64,000 nucleotides of DNA from Longitalea luteola (GCF_017356035.1 NZ_JAFIQX010000011.1:124001-188000), one strand, 5' to 3'. Counted from the stretch's first letter, positions 33,764 through 42,969 are shown. Translations and numbers: made by a program. Notes: a model not told the origin generated them from the sequence alone.

Positions 33764-35335
33764 ATGCCCAACCGTTCTACAGATGCCTTGTTCCAGTTGG
33801 TCAAGTCCCTGGAAAAGTCAGAAAAACGCAATTTTAAACTGTACGTTCAACGCAATTCTTCCAGTGAAAACCTGAAGATCGTGCAGCTATTTGACGCTCT
33901 CGATAAGATGGATTCTTACGACGAGAATCTGCTATTAAGCAGGTACAAAGACCTGAAAAAGCAGCAGCTTTCGAACATCAAAGCCCATTTATATAAACAG
34001 ATCCTCAGCAGTTTACGCCTCATTAAGAACGAGAACAACATTGATATTCAATTACATGAGATGATGGACCATGCGCGGATCCTGTACAACAAGGGCCTGT
34101 ACCTGCAAAGCCTCAAAATGCTCGACCGCATGAAGGAGCTGGCCCGCACCAATAACCAGATCACTTATTTATTGCAGGTGCTGTTCTTTGAGAAAAAGAT
34201 TGAGGCCCTGCATATTACACGCAGTATGACCGACCGCGCCGAGCAGCTTACCTGCGATGTGGATGAAACCAACCGCCGCCTGGTGATGGTAAGCAAACTG
34301 AGCAACCTGTCGCTCCTGCTCTACAGCTGGTATATTAAACACGGCCATGCCCGCGATGAGAACGATGAAAAGGAGGTGCAGCAGTTCTTCAACCAGCATT
34401 ACCCCCCCGGTGCGGATGAAGCCAAGGGCTTTTACGAGCGCCTGTACCGGTACCAATGCCACTGCTGGTATGCCTTCATTCGCCAGGACTTCCTGATGTA
34501 TTACCGGTATACCCAAAAATGGGTCGAATTATTTGAAAAAGAACCCTTTATGATTGAGGTGGAGACGGCCCATTACATCAAAGGCATGCATAACCTCATG
34601 GGCGCCCACTTCGACCTGCACAATTATACAAAGCTGAAAGAGTCGCTTCACAAATTTGAAGCCTTCTCGAACAGTGAGCTGGTGGTGAACAACCATAACA
34701 ACCGCATTCAAACCTTTGTGTACCTGCAGCTGAGTAAGATCAACCAGCATTTTATGGAGGGCACTTTCACCGAGGGGCTGAAACTGGTGCCTTATATTGA
34801 AGAGAAGCTCAAGGAATACGAGATCTACCTCGACCGGCACCGCATCCTGGTGTTCTATTATAAAATTGCTTCCCTGTATTTCGGCAGCGGCCATTACGAG
34901 AAGGCGATCGACTACCTCAACAAGATCATCAACTGGAAGGTTGACCTGCGGAATGACCTGCAATGTTACAGCCGGCTGCTGCACCTGATAGCTCATTATG
35001 AACTGGGGAATTCCCAGTTGCTGGAATATCTGTTCAAATCGGTATATCGCTTTATGGCCAAAATGGGTAACCTAAGCGTGGTGGAAGAAGAGATCTTTCG
35101 CTTTTTGCGCAGAACCTTCCATTTGTCGCCCCGGCAATTGAAGCCCGAATTTGCCAAACTGCTGGAACAGCTGAAACAGTTACAGGCCAACCGCTTTGAA
35201 ACGCGCGCTTTTGCCTACCTCGACATCATCAGCTGGCTGGAAAGTAAAATGGAAAATATTCCCGCTACGGAGATTGTTATCAGGAAGAAGTTTTTGAACA
35301 GAATGAAAGGAAAGGTAATTCCCCCGGCCCCCTAA
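33764..35335 (+). CDS. Conserved hypothetical all-helical protein
   Basis: 523 residues, no signal peptide and no membrane segment. The sequence is almost entirely predicted helix with paired aromatic/alanine spacing such as ILYNKGLYLQSLKMLDRMKEL and YFGSGHYEKAIDYLNKIINW (each about 20 residues), which resembles degenerate TPR repeats, so a protein-binding scaffold is plausible. I do not recognise a named family; proteins of this kind occur in Bacteroidota. It starts divergently from leuA, sharing a 212-bp intergenic region. The last residues KVIPPAP are encoded by a CCCCC-type repeat element, so the stop may have been moved by it. Confidence 0.75.
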   Translation: MPNRSTDALFQLVKSLEKSEKRNFKLYVQRNSSSENLKIVQLFDALDKMDSYDENLLLSRYKDLKKQQLSNIKAHLYKQILSSLRLIKNENNIDIQLHEMMDHARILYNKGLYLQSLKMLDRMKELARTNNQITYLLQVLFFEKKIEALHITRSMTDRAEQLTCDVDETNRRLVMVSKLSNLSLLLYSWYIKHGHARDENDEKEVQQFFNQHYPPGADEAKGFYERLYRYQCHCWYAFIRQDFLMYYRYTQKWVELFEKEPFMIEVETAHYIKGMHNLMGAHFDLHNYTKLKESLHKFEAFSNSELVVNNHNNRIQTFVYLQLSKINQHFMEGTFTEGLKLVPYIEEKLKEYEIYLDRHRILVFYYKIASLYFGSGHYEKAIDYLNKIINWKVDLRNDLQCYSRLLHLIAHYELGNSQLLEYLFKSVYRFMAKMGNLSVVEEEIFRFLRRTFHLSPRQLKPEFAKLLEQLKQLQANRFETRAFAYLDIISWLESKMENIPATEIVIRKKFLNRMKGKVIPPAP

Positions 35336-35439
35336 AGCCGAAGCAAGAACCGGGTGCGAGTCGGCAGCTTATGGTTGCCAGCCGGAAATGGGGCAAAAAG
35401 AATTTTTACCGCCTCATCCATAGCTGGAAAGGGTGCTCC

Positions 35440-35740
35440 TGGAGTTTTTGGCATAATGGTTTAGAGCTGGAAATGGCCCTCCAAAAGCCGGTGGCGTATG
35501 ATTAAGAGTTTGAAACGGGTCGTTAATAGTTTTTAGCAGATGGTTTATAGCTGGAAAAGGTGCTCTGAAAGTTTTTAGCGTATGGTTTGTAGCTGGAAAA
35601 GGTGCTCTGAAAGTTTTTAGCGTATGGTTTATAGCTGGAAATGGGTTGTTAATAGTTTTTATCGGGTCATTTAAAACTATTAGTGGTGCATTTATAAATT
35701 TTAGCAACTCGTTTGTGCCGGAAAGGGGGTGATTAACGCC
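35440..35740. repeat. 42-bp tandem repeat downstream of moeB
   Basis: The best-conserved copies read GTTTATAGCTGGAAAAGGTG then CTCTGAAAGTTTTTAGCGTA and TG, twice in a row (about 35532-35620), with decayed copies on both sides. The period is 42 bp, that is six heptamers. A minus-strand frame through it would give a 14-residue repeat (NHTLKTFRAPFPA-), but it has no ATG and I treat it as an artefact. The rest of the 413-bp gap holds nothing else I can name. Confidence 0.75.
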
Positions 35741-35748
35741 CGGCAGTT

Positions 35749-36906
35749 TCAATATTTTGTCAGGGACGGCTGCACGTCATCGATGTAAGCCAGAATGCCG
35801 CCTTTTAGATTGAAAAGATTGTTGAACCCGAATTTGTCTTCCAGCTCGCGGATGGCTTTGGCGCTGCGGCCGCCCATTTTACAATGCACGATAACGGGAA
35901 TGTTCTTGTTGATCCTCTCAGCCTGTTCCGCCACAGTGGCCAGCGGGATGAGTTCGGCGCCGATGTTCACAATCTCGTACTCGTACGGCTCGCGTACATC
36001 GATCAGCTGGTAGGTAACTCCTTTCTCCTGCAATTCGGTCAGCTCGCGGGGCGTGATCTCTTTCACCGGTTTTTCAACTGCTTTAACACCGCAGAACTGT
36101 TCATAATCGATCAGCTGGGTAATCGTGGGATTTTTTCCATTCAATGGATTATCATCGCGGCGGGAAATTGTAAACGTGCGGCTTTCGAAGCCCGATGCAT
36201 CGAAGATATAAAAGCGGCCTGCCAGGGGCTCTCCTACTCCGGTGATCACTTTGATCACTTCGAGCGCCTGCAAACTGCCAATGATGCCCGGCAGTACGCC
36301 TAATACGCCTCCTTCGGCACAACTGGGCACTAATCCCGGCGGCGGCGGGGTGGGATACAGGTCGCGGTAATTAGGTCCGAAATCACCGTTCGGGTACCGG
36401 TAATTGAATACGCTTACCTGGCCTTCGAATTGGAAAATAGATGCGTAGACATTTGTTTTGCCCAGCAATACGCAGGCATCATTTACGAGGTACCGGGTAG
36501 GAAAATTATCGGTACCATCGGCCACTACATCATAATCTTTTATAACGTCGAGTGCGTTTTGAGAAGTAAGCTGGGTGTTGTGCAGGATGAAGTTGATGTG
36601 CGGGTTCAGGGCCTGCAGGCGGGCTTTCGCGGCCTCCACTTTCGGTTTGCCAATATCACTTACACCAAACAATACCTGGCGTTGCAGGTTGCTATCGTCT
36701 ACTACATCAAAGTCAACAATGCCAATGGTGCCAATACCGGCAGCAGCCAGGTACAACAGGACCGGACTGCCCAATCCGCCGGAACCAACCACCAGCACTT
36801 TGGCTGCTTTCAATTTTTGCTGAGCGGCCAGTCCGAATTCGGGTATTATGATGTGCCGGTTATACCGGGCGAGCTCTTCTTTGGAAAAACTTATTTGCGT
36901 ACTCAT
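35749..36906 (-). CDS. MoeB/ThiF-type E1-like adenylyltransferase with C-terminal rhodanese domain
   Basis: 385 residues from the ATG at 36906. The open frame runs 48 codons further upstream, but that part is a translated heptamer repeat (VTGNRQPVTSNRQP), so I reject it. The ThiF/MoeB domain covers about 5-250: GSGGLGSPVLLYLAAAGIG (nucleotide loop), DFDVVDDSNLQRQVLF and the PSCAEGGVLG segment. The rhodanese-like domain covers about 285-385 with the active-site loop HCKMGGRSAKA. Such proteins adenylate the C-terminal Gly of a MoaD/ThiS-type carrier and transfer sulfur to it. The neighbour upstream is a JAMM peptidase. No carrier gene is next to it. Confidence 0.92.
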   Translation of the reverse strand: MSTQISFSKEELARYNRHIIIPEFGLAAQQKLKAAKVLVVGSGGLGSPVLLYLAAAGIGTIGIVDFDVVDDSNLQRQVLFGVSDIGKPKVEAAKARLQALNPHINFILHNTQLTSQNALDVIKDYDVVADGTDNFPTRYLVNDACVLLGKTNVYASIFQFEGQVSVFNYRYPNGDFGPNYRDLYPTPPPPGLVPSCAEGGVLGVLPGIIGSLQALEVIKVITGVGEPLAGRFYIFDASGFESRTFTISRRDDNPLNGKNPTITQLIDYEQFCGVKAVEKPVKEITPRELTELQEKGVTYQLIDVREPYEYEIVNIGAELIPLATVAEQAERINKNIPVIVHCKMGGRSAKAIRELEDKFGFNNLFNLKGGILAYIDDVQPSLTKY

Positions 36907-36934
36907 GTTTGTTCTGTTAAAGTTGCAGGGTTCC

Positions 36935-37140
36935 GGTTGCCGGTTACTAGTTACCGGTTGCCGGTTGCCGGTTACCAGTTGCCGGTTCACCCGGCTTATT
37001 GTAGTGCTCAATGGCCTCTGTTGCCCCTCTGCGAATGTCGTCAATTCCAATCAAAATCAACCTCTCAACTCTATCAACCTGAGAACACTATCAACCTGTC
37101 AACGCTATCAACCTGTTAAACTTTATCAACCTGTGAATTT
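36935..37140. repeat. CCGGTTG and CAACCTn heptamer arrays
   Basis: 36935-36988 is built from CCGGTTG/CCGGTTA units; 37058-37135 repeats a TATCAACCTG-N4-type 14-bp unit. They lie between the JAMM peptidase gene and moeB, and extend the moeB frame artificially. Confidence 0.75.
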
Positions 37141-37141
37141 A

Positions 37142-37567
37142 TCAGTAAGCGATCAGGTGATTATTCTCTTCCTCGAAGTGCCAGTCGTCGTTCAGGCGCC
37201 AGGATCGGATAGGCCCCGGTTCTTTTTCATTCACTGAAATGATGAGGTATGAAAAGAAAGGTTGTGCAGCAGCGCGGTCAAATTCCGAGGGTATAGCCGG
37301 ATAATTAGGATGGGAATGATACACGCCCAGCAATTCAAGTTGTTGTTCCTCGGCATATTTTTCTGCTTCAAGATAATCATGCGGTGAGATCTCGAAACGC
37401 CGGCTTTTGTCCCCTTCCTTTACATTTTTTACTTTGTGCGCCAGGGTAATGATCCGCCGGCCATTGCTGTCTTCATGCCCATATAAAAATCCGCAACATT
37501 CATCAGGATAGGCATTGACGGCATCTTCAACAATCGTCTTTTGTGCATCCGCCTCCAGTACTATCAT
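37142..37567 (-). CDS. JAMM/MPN (M67) metallopeptidase
   Basis: 141 residues, a single JAB1/MPN domain. Zn site: a Glu in YPDECCGFLYG near residue 23 and the JAMM motif HSHPNYPAIPSEFD (about residues 84-97), intact at both His, Ser and Asp. Bacterial members such as Mec+ of Mycobacterium cleave after the C-terminal Gly-Gly of small sulfur-carrier proteins. Located 236 bp upstream of the MoeB-rhodanese gene on the same strand, the pair suggests a sulfur-carrier or ubiquitin-like processing pathway. The start is the only ATG near the conserved N-terminus. Confidence 0.9.
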   Translation of the reverse strand: MIVLEADAQKTIVEDAVNAYPDECCGFLYGHEDSNGRRIITLAHKVKNVKEGDKSRRFEISPHDYLEAEKYAEEQQLELLGVYHSHPNYPAIPSEFDRAAAQPFFSYLIISVNEKEPGPIRSWRLNDDWHFEEENNHLIAY

Positions 37568-37642
37568 GTTACAATAATTTTTAATGATGTTTATCTGTTA
37601 CTGTGGTTGTTAACAGGCCTGCCATAGAAATGGTTCTAAATG

Positions 37643-37673
37643 AAAAAGCTCCCCGGTTTCATTGGGGAGCTTT
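37643..37673 (-). terminator. Intrinsic terminator after the 86-residue ORF
   Basis: AAAGCTCCCC (37645-37654) with GGGGAGCTTT (37664-37673), a 10-bp perfect stem with a 9-nt loop. The minus strand ends in a T run. It lies between the small ORF at 37761 and the JAMM gene, so the small ORF is likely its own transcript. Confidence 0.8.
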
Positions 37674-37760
37674 GATTATCTATAGCTATGTTAAGTTACA
37701 TAAAAGTTTTAGCATTTATTGCTGCAGGTGTAAGCGTATGGGCGTTCGGCAGTTAAGGCA

Positions 37761-38021
37761 TCAGCACAGTAATGTGCAGCCACAAAATACGCCGTCTACA
37801 AAACCTACATACTGCTTGCGCTTCATCTTGTGGCCTTTTATCCAGGTCACCGGGTATAAGATCCCTGTTCCAAACTGTACGGGGTTTTGCCAGTCTACGT
37901 TCACATAATCAGGCAACTGGCTTTTAACCTCCTCAACGTTTTTATTGCCGGCTATGGCTGTTGACCAGCAATGAAATTCCCAGGCGTGGTTTTTAAATAA
38001 GGTGGTAATGCAGTTGATCAT
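37761..38021 (-). CDS. Small hypothetical protein, 86 residues
   Basis: Starts MINCITTLFKNHAWEFHCW and ends GFVDGVFCGCTLLC. It is rich in Cys and aromatic residues with a plausible globular middle (VEEVKSQLPDYVNVDWQNP, then TGILYPVTWIKG). No signal peptide or clear membrane helix; no family recognised. Support for it being real comes from its own intrinsic terminator 88 nt downstream on the same strand, and from protein-like composition unlike the repeat-derived frames nearby. Function unknown. Confidence 0.5.
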   Translation of the reverse strand: MINCITTLFKNHAWEFHCWSTAIAGNKNVEEVKSQLPDYVNVDWQNPVQFGTGILYPVTWIKGHKMKRKQYVGFVDGVFCGCTLLC

Positions 38022-38117
38022 ATTTTAAAAACGAAGCTGCTGGCGGCTACATTGCGCTGGCGGTATCCTTCCCGCGAAAACTACATAGATACCCTGAAGC
38101 AACGGTACTGTTAATGG

Positions 38118-38200
38118 ATTATCACATTATCAAATTATCACAACTTGTCCCGCTCTGCGGGATTATCACATTATCAAATTAGCTAATTAGCTAATTGATC
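38118..38200. repeat. Octamer array with embedded palindrome at the end of the BNR gene
   Basis: ATTATCAC, ATTATCAA, ATTATCAC, then the palindrome TCCCGCTCTGCGGGA, then ATTATCAC, ATTATCAA, ATTAGCTA, ATTAGCTA. The array provides the stop codon of the BNR gene (Lys-Ile-Asn-stop). Confidence 0.8.
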
Positions 38201-39492
38201 TTCCATTCCAGTACCTGCACCGGCTGGGGCGGGATGGCCCTGGTGGTTTCTCCATCGCCCTGCTCCACGCGTTCCAGGAATAAATGCAATACGTTATGTT
38301 TCCGCCAGATCTCTTTATCATAACTGGGCTCCCATAATCCAACCGTTGCTGCACTGAGGTCTTTCACCTGCCATTTTCCCTGCCTGAGATCATTACAATA
38401 GGCCACACTCGCTTTTTCGTTGCGCTCGATATCCCGGTATACCAGCACGCCCAACACCCTGCCCTTTTTATTTGCTATAAGTATCTGGGGGCGCGATATA
38501 GGAATACGTTTGGTGCCGCCGCCCGATAATGAAAAAGGCGTGGTACGTTGCGATATTTGCCGGGTGCGCCATTGCTGTCCGTCATGATACACCAGCCGGT
38601 ACTGCGGAACGGTACTGGCCGGATCCCGCCAGTAAGTTGCGATATATGGATTACCGGCATCGTCGGTGCTCATAGAAGTGGAATTGATCAGTTCGCTGTT
38701 CTGCGGGATCCGCCAGGCATATTCTGCCGTAGCTGCTGTAATGGGCAAGGTATATTGCGCTCCGGTACTTTTCTCCCAGGTGCGGCCTCCATCTTTTGAA
38801 CGGGCATACATCAGGTCGTGATTGGATGCTACATCAGGACTTTCGCGCCATACCCATGAGATATGAATTGTGCCTGCTTTATCGATTGCCATCTGCCAGT
38901 AGGGGCTGCGCTGGCCTTCGCCATTGATCCAGCCGTTCTGCAGTTGGCTCCATTGTTTCGTTTTGATGTCATAATGGTTCAGCATCAGGTTGCCATTGCC
39001 GCTGCCGCCATCGCGGTACAGGAACAACAGGTTGCCATTGGGCAGGCGGTAAAACTCCGGATACGTGACTTTATTCTCCCGGCTGCCGGTCATCGGCAGC
39101 TTACCGGTCAGTTCCAAAGACCCGGGGCTTATGCTGCGCGCATACCGCAATTCATTGTTATGGTGATCCCACGAGATATGCAAATAACCCTCGCCGTCAG
39201 TAATAATGCTGATGGTATTGTGCGCATCGGTGGCATTGCCGGTATAGGGTGTGGTTTGCAGGGTCCATCGGTTAGAACCGATCAAACGTTTTCCGATCAC
39301 CAGCCGCCGGGCGGAATCGTAATAGGCTATGTATTGGGTATTGTTAAAACTGGTGAGGGAATTATGGCGGAAAATAACGGCATTGACCGAATTGGCGGCC
39401 CAGCCTTTGCCGGCTGTTGTGATGCGTACTTTCGTTTGGGCAATCGTTGTACCGCTCAGGATCAGCAGGAAGGCGGTGATGAATTTTTGCAT
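38191..39492 (-). CDS. Secreted BNR-repeat beta-propeller protein
   Basis: 433 residues with a signal peptide (MQKFITAFLLILSGTTIAQ). BNR/Asp-box-like stretches include ARSKDGGRTWEKS, and the BNR-4-type segment DAHNTISIITDGEGYLHISW followed by DHHNNELRYA. The latter motif recalls the seven-bladed propeller polysaccharide lyases (ulvan-lyase-like families), where His residues act in catalysis, so a lyase acting on an acidic glycan is possible; a glycan-binding role is the alternative. No SusC/SusD pair is adjacent. The C-terminal residues KIN come from the octamer repeat. Confidence 0.8.
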   Translation of the reverse strand: MQKFITAFLLILSGTTIAQTKVRITTAGKGWAANSVNAVIFRHNSLTSFNNTQYIAYYDSARRLVIGKRLIGSNRWTLQTTPYTGNATDAHNTISIITDGEGYLHISWDHHNNELRYARSISPGSLELTGKLPMTGSRENKVTYPEFYRLPNGNLLFLYRDGGSGNGNLMLNHYDIKTKQWSQLQNGWINGEGQRSPYWQMAIDKAGTIHISWVWRESPDVASNHDLMYARSKDGGRTWEKSTGAQYTLPITAATAEYAWRIPQNSELINSTSMSTDDAGNPYIATYWRDPASTVPQYRLVYHDGQQWRTRQISQRTTPFSLSGGGTKRIPISRPQILIANKKGRVLGVLVYRDIERNEKASVAYCNDLRQGKWQVKDLSAATVGLWEPSYDKEIWRKHNVLHLFLERVEQGDGETTRAIPPQPVQVLEWKIN

Positions 39493-39512
39493 TCACCAAG
39501 ATAAGGAGGATT

Positions 39513-39556
39513 TGGGAAACGGCAGACGGGAAACGGGAACGGGAAACGGCAGATGG
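39513..39556. repeat. GGGAAAC heptamer array
   Basis: GGGAAAC, GGCAGAC, GGGAAAC, GGGAAC, GGGAAAC, GGCAGAT: 7-bp units with one 6-bp slip. It lies just upstream of the BNR gene start. Confidence 0.65.
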
Positions 39557-39676
39557 CAAAGCCTCAACGTTTAATCCTCGCTATTTTGTTCATCCAGGCT
39601 ACTCCTTTGAACCGGCAAGCGCTCCCCGTGGCTGACCTTACAGGTCCTGGTCGCATGAAACTTGGTAAATTGCAAC

Positions 39677-40258
39677 ATGTTTTCCATCATTAAACAATCA
39701 CTGTTAAAAATCATGCCCTCGATCACCGAGGAGGGAATGGCATTTTTTATGAGCAAACTCGAACACCGCACCCTTGCCAAACATGATCTGTTTGTAAAAG
39801 AAGGCCAGGTGGCCCGCGATATGGCTGTGGTGTACAAAGGAGCGTTCAGATTGTATTTTACTTACCGGGAGCGGGAACAGACCGGTCATTTTATGTTTGA
39901 AGGTCAGTGGATCGGCGATTATGAAAGTTTTCTTACCCAAAAACCGGCCGCCAATACTGTAGAAGCGCTGGAAGATAGTGAGGTGTTTTGTTTATCCTAT
40001 AACAACATGCAGCAATTGTATAAGATGGGCGCGCAGTACGAACGTTTCGGCCGCCTCATTGCAGAATATGTGTACCTGGTGGCCATGAACTCGTACAAAT
40101 CACTGTTATTGAAAACGGCCGAAGAAAGATATCTTGAATTGTTGGAGACCCAGCCCCACATCCTCGAACGCCTGCCGCAACATTATATTGCTTCTTACCT
40201 GGGCATTCGGGCACCCAGCCTCAGCCGCATACGAAATAAACTGGCGCAAAAACGTTAA
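39677..40258 (+). CDS. Crp/Fnr-family transcriptional regulator
   Basis: 193 residues from the ATG at 39677 (an in-frame TTG at 39662 is less likely). N-terminal cyclic-nucleotide-binding-type beta barrel (about residues 10-125): KHDLFVKEGQVARDMAVVYKG, then FEGQWIGDYESF. C-terminal winged-helix DNA-binding part around YIASYLGIRAPSLSRIRNKL (helix-turn-helix, about 170-190). The cNMP-binding Arg of Crp is not apparent, so another ligand is likely, as in many Bacteroidota paralogues. A DoxX-like membrane protein follows on the same strand after 91 bp and may be its target. Confidence 0.88.
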   Translation: MFSIIKQSLLKIMPSITEEGMAFFMSKLEHRTLAKHDLFVKEGQVARDMAVVYKGAFRLYFTYREREQTGHFMFEGQWIGDYESFLTQKPAANTVEALEDSEVFCLSYNNMQQLYKMGAQYERFGRLIAEYVYLVAMNSYKSLLLKTAEERYLELLETQPHILERLPQHYIASYLGIRAPSLSRIRNKLAQKR

Positions 40259-40349
40259 CCCAGGTTAATTAAACAGCGATGCTTGTTGCCGCTGGTTAAT
40301 GGTATTGTCAACAGCTGTTGCCAATTTTGTATGCATAAACTTTTGTTGT

Positions 40350-40772
40350 ATGGCATTCATGACCGGACTTATAGCTTTTTTTGGCATCGCTTTTCTGATC
40401 AGCCTGATTTCTGGTGGCGCCTGGTTACCCACATTAAGCGACAAAGGCGCGTTTGCCCTTACGGCTATGTTTGTGCTGGTAGGCATCAGTCATTTTGTAA
40501 AACCCGAGAAGCTGGTAGCCATGATACCGCCGCAATGGCCGTACCGCAACGCCATGAACTATATCAGCGGCGCTGCGGAGATCGTGTTAGGCATTCTTCT
40601 GCTTTTCAACAGTACACGTACCCTGGCAGCTTACGGGTTGCTGTTATTACTGGTAGCCGTATTCCCTGCCAATATATATGTATCCACCGTAAAACCTGAT
40701 TTTTACAATATATCCCGGTTATTCTTTCAACCCGTATATATGGCGTGGATCTGGTATTTCTGTTTGCGTTAA
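40350..40772 (+). CDS. DoxX-like integral membrane protein
   Basis: 140 residues from ATG 40350; the frame opens at ATG 40299 (17 residues more), but that extension is not DoxX-like. Four predicted membrane helices: [48 protein letters not shown] and [20 protein letters not shown]. The second contains the conserved [17 protein letters not shown] stretch typical of small DoxX-like proteins. Function in this group is poorly defined (a link to redox homeostasis is known for relatives). Its 3' end overlaps the convergent FAH gene by four bases. Confidence 0.82.
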   Translation: MAFMTGLIAFFGIAFLISLISGGAWLPTLSDKGAFALTAMFVLVGISHFVKPEKLVAMIPPQWPYRNAMNYISGAAEIVLGILLLFNSTRTLAAYGLLLLLVAVFPANIYVSTVKPDFYNISRLFFQPVYMAWIWYFCLR

Positions 40773-41623
40773 TAGCCTCCCTTCACATCTATAAAATTCA
40801 CGAGCGTACCAATGCCATCAATGCTGATCGTAACGCGGTCGCGCGGTTGTAAAGTAAAATCTGCCGGGGGCACCAGGCAGGTACCGGTCATCAGGAAACA
40901 ACCAGTGGCAAAATCACATTCGCGATAGAGGTAAGATACCAGCTCCGGCAGTTTGCGCTTCATGCGGCTGATGGTCGTACTGCCCTCATACATTTTTGCT
41001 TCATTGCGATGGATGGTCATGTATATACCGGTCTCGGCATCGATGGGCCGTTCAGGAACAAACAGGCAAGGTCCCAGCCCGGCGCTTTTTTCGTATACTT
41101 TAGCCTGCGGAAGATACAGCGGATTTTCACCCTCGATACTTCTCGAGCTCATATCGTTCCCAATGGTATATCCCTGAATAACACCGGCGGCGTTAATGTA
41201 CAATGCCAGTTCCGGCTCGGGCACATTCCAACTGGAGTCTTTTCGAATGTAAACGGTTTGCTGGTGGCCCGATACGCGGTGGGGCAATGCCTTAAAAAAT
41301 AATTCGGGACGCTCTGCTTCATACACCCGCGAATAACAGTCGGCGCCGCCTGTGTCTTTCGACTCTTCCATGCGGGCGTCCCGGCTTCGCAGATAAGTAA
41401 CACCTGCAGCCCACACTTCCTGCGAACCAATAGGCGGCAGTAAATATTCACGGTGCCATTCTTCGGCCTGCTCAGTGGTAATTTTTTTTCCATTCAAATA
41501 TTCTTCCAGCAAAAAAGCGTACAGGTTATCCCGGTTGATCAGTTGATCCCAATCGTGCTGTAACACGTAATACTCTTCTTTGAACTGTAACAATATTCCT
41601 TTGCCTGTTTTGTATAGCTTCAT
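40769..41623 (-). CDS. Fumarylacetoacetate-hydrolase-family enzyme
   Basis: 284 residues from the ATG at 41623; an upstream GTG at 41671 would add 16 poorly fitting residues. The FAH fold covers the C-terminal two thirds: [31 protein letters not shown] (Glu-Glu metal ligands region), [17 protein letters not shown] and [16 protein letters not shown] at the end. The combination GVTY-SR and [11 protein letters not shown] resembles 2-keto-3-deoxy-arabinonate dehydratases and related sugar-acid enzymes rather than tyrosine catabolism. Substrate uncertain. Its stop overlaps the DoxX-like gene. Confidence 0.82.
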   Translation of the reverse strand: MKLYKTGKGILLQFKEEYYVLQHDWDQLINRDNLYAFLLEEYLNGKKITTEQAEEWHREYLLPPIGSQEVWAAGVTYLRSRDARMEESKDTGGADCYSRVYEAERPELFFKALPHRVSGHQQTVYIRKDSSWNVPEPELALYINAAGVIQGYTIGNDMSSRSIEGENPLYLPQAKVYEKSAGLGPCLFVPERPIDAETGIYMTIHRNEAKMYEGSTTISRMKRKLPELVSYLYRECDFATGCFLMTGTCLVPPADFTLQPRDRVTISIDGIGTLVNFIDVKGGY

Positions 41624-41689
41624 GGTAATGTCAGGTATTTTATTCCCCGACACTAAAATAATGAATCTCACCGATGAAGCATAGCTTTC

Positions 41690-42796
41690 TTATTTCCCTT
41701 TCTTATCATATAATACCTGTTCAAAGATACCGGTCAACCCATCATAGAACTTCGACAGGGTATATTTCTGCATAAACCGTTCCCGGGCGCTATACCCCAT
41801 TTGTAACCGGGTTCTTTTATCTGACAATAACTGTTTCAGGCGGGCAGTGAGGTCCTTTACACTGCCTGGCGGAACCAGCAGGCCGTTTACGCCATCCTGC
41901 AGAATATCGGGGATACCGCCTACACAGGTAGCCACTACCGGTACCCCGAACTGCATGGCTTCCAGTATGGATAATGGAACGCATTCTGAAAAGGAAGGCA
42001 GCACAAAAATGTCGGCCATTTCGAGTTCTGCGAATTTATCGGCGCCAAATCGCGGACCTACCACATCAACGAGATGCGCAATGCCGCCTGCGGCACAAAA
42101 TGCTTTGGCCTGCTCGATACTATAATCAACCGGCGCCCCAACTACCCTTGCGTGAAAGTGGCAACCCTGCTTATGCAGTTCTACGAGGCTTTGTAAAAAA
42201 ACCTCTATTCCTTTGCCTATTACCAGATTGGAGAGATACAGGATCCTGGGCGCGGCATCGTTGTGCTCAACAATGCGTTTATTCATGATCTCAATGCCAT
42301 TGGGAAGAACAAATGGCTTCGGCTCGTATATCGTACGGATATCCGCTGTGAGCTTTTCAGACAGGCAGATCACTCTTATGCCCTTAAAGGTTTTGCGCAA
42401 TAACCATCGCTTGTACCTTGAGCCGGCTGCCATTTCCTCAATACCTTTCTTGTGCAAATGAAAAATGATGCGGCGGCAAAACAATTTGATCAGGGCAGTG
42501 AACAGCGCATCCCGGTAAAATATCTTTCCGGTTGGTACGATCGTAAAATATACCATGGATGGCTTAAAAGTGATGAGAGTACGGCATAACCTGAAAATAA
42601 AACCCACCAGATGAACCATCTTCGACGGTGTAATTTTTCCAATGTCATCCAGTGTCTGGCCAAAATGTAGTGGTAAGGTCTTTACGTCATACTTTGCTTT
42701 CCAACCCGGGTTATCAACCGTATACTGGTTCATAACAGTTACTCCGTGAATGGGCGGCGGAAGCTGCACTATGAACAGGATCCGTGGTTTCATCAT
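41690..42796 (-). CDS. Glycosyltransferase, GT4 family
   Basis: 368 residues. GT-B fold: N-terminal LFIVQLPPPIHGVTVMN, C-terminal nucleotide-sugar domain with RILYLSNLVIGKGIEVFLQSL and the E(x7)E-type site in FVLPSFSECVPLSILEAMQFG (about residues 272-292, split here). Most distal gene of the capsule locus on the minus strand, 173 bp after vanZ. The sugar it transfers cannot be predicted. Confidence 0.9.
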   Translation of the reverse strand: MMKPRILFIVQLPPPIHGVTVMNQYTVDNPGWKAKYDVKTLPLHFGQTLDDIGKITPSKMVHLVGFIFRLCRTLITFKPSMVYFTIVPTGKIFYRDALFTALIKLFCRRIIFHLHKKGIEEMAAGSRYKRWLLRKTFKGIRVICLSEKLTADIRTIYEPKPFVLPNGIEIMNKRIVEHNDAAPRILYLSNLVIGKGIEVFLQSLVELHKQGCHFHARVVGAPVDYSIEQAKAFCAAGGIAHLVDVVGPRFGADKFAELEMADIFVLPSFSECVPLSILEAMQFGVPVVATCVGGIPDILQDGVNGLLVPPGSVKDLTARLKQLLSDKRTRLQMGYSARERFMQKYTLSKFYDGLTGIFEQVLYDKKGK

Positions 42797-42969
42797 TCAG
42801 ATAATTGTTTTTTTCATTAAAGTACTTGTCCATTAATCAGGTTACATGAAATTATCAGGGAATTAATGAAACAAAAACTGTGTAGGTGGTCGGTTAGGAA
42901 AGGAAAAAGTCAGTTTTGGTTCGGCAGCAATCGTAGAAATGAAATACGGGTATCGTCAACAAAAACAAA

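Noticed and set aside
35414-35752. 112-codon minus-strand frame with a 14-residue repeat after moeB
   Set aside because: It starts only at a TTG inside the moeB stop, and its sequence is the 42-bp DNA repeat read through.
36907-37050. 48-codon N-terminal extension of the MoeB-rhodanese protein
   Set aside because: The extension is the translated CCGGTTG heptamer array; the conserved fold starts at the ATG at 36906.
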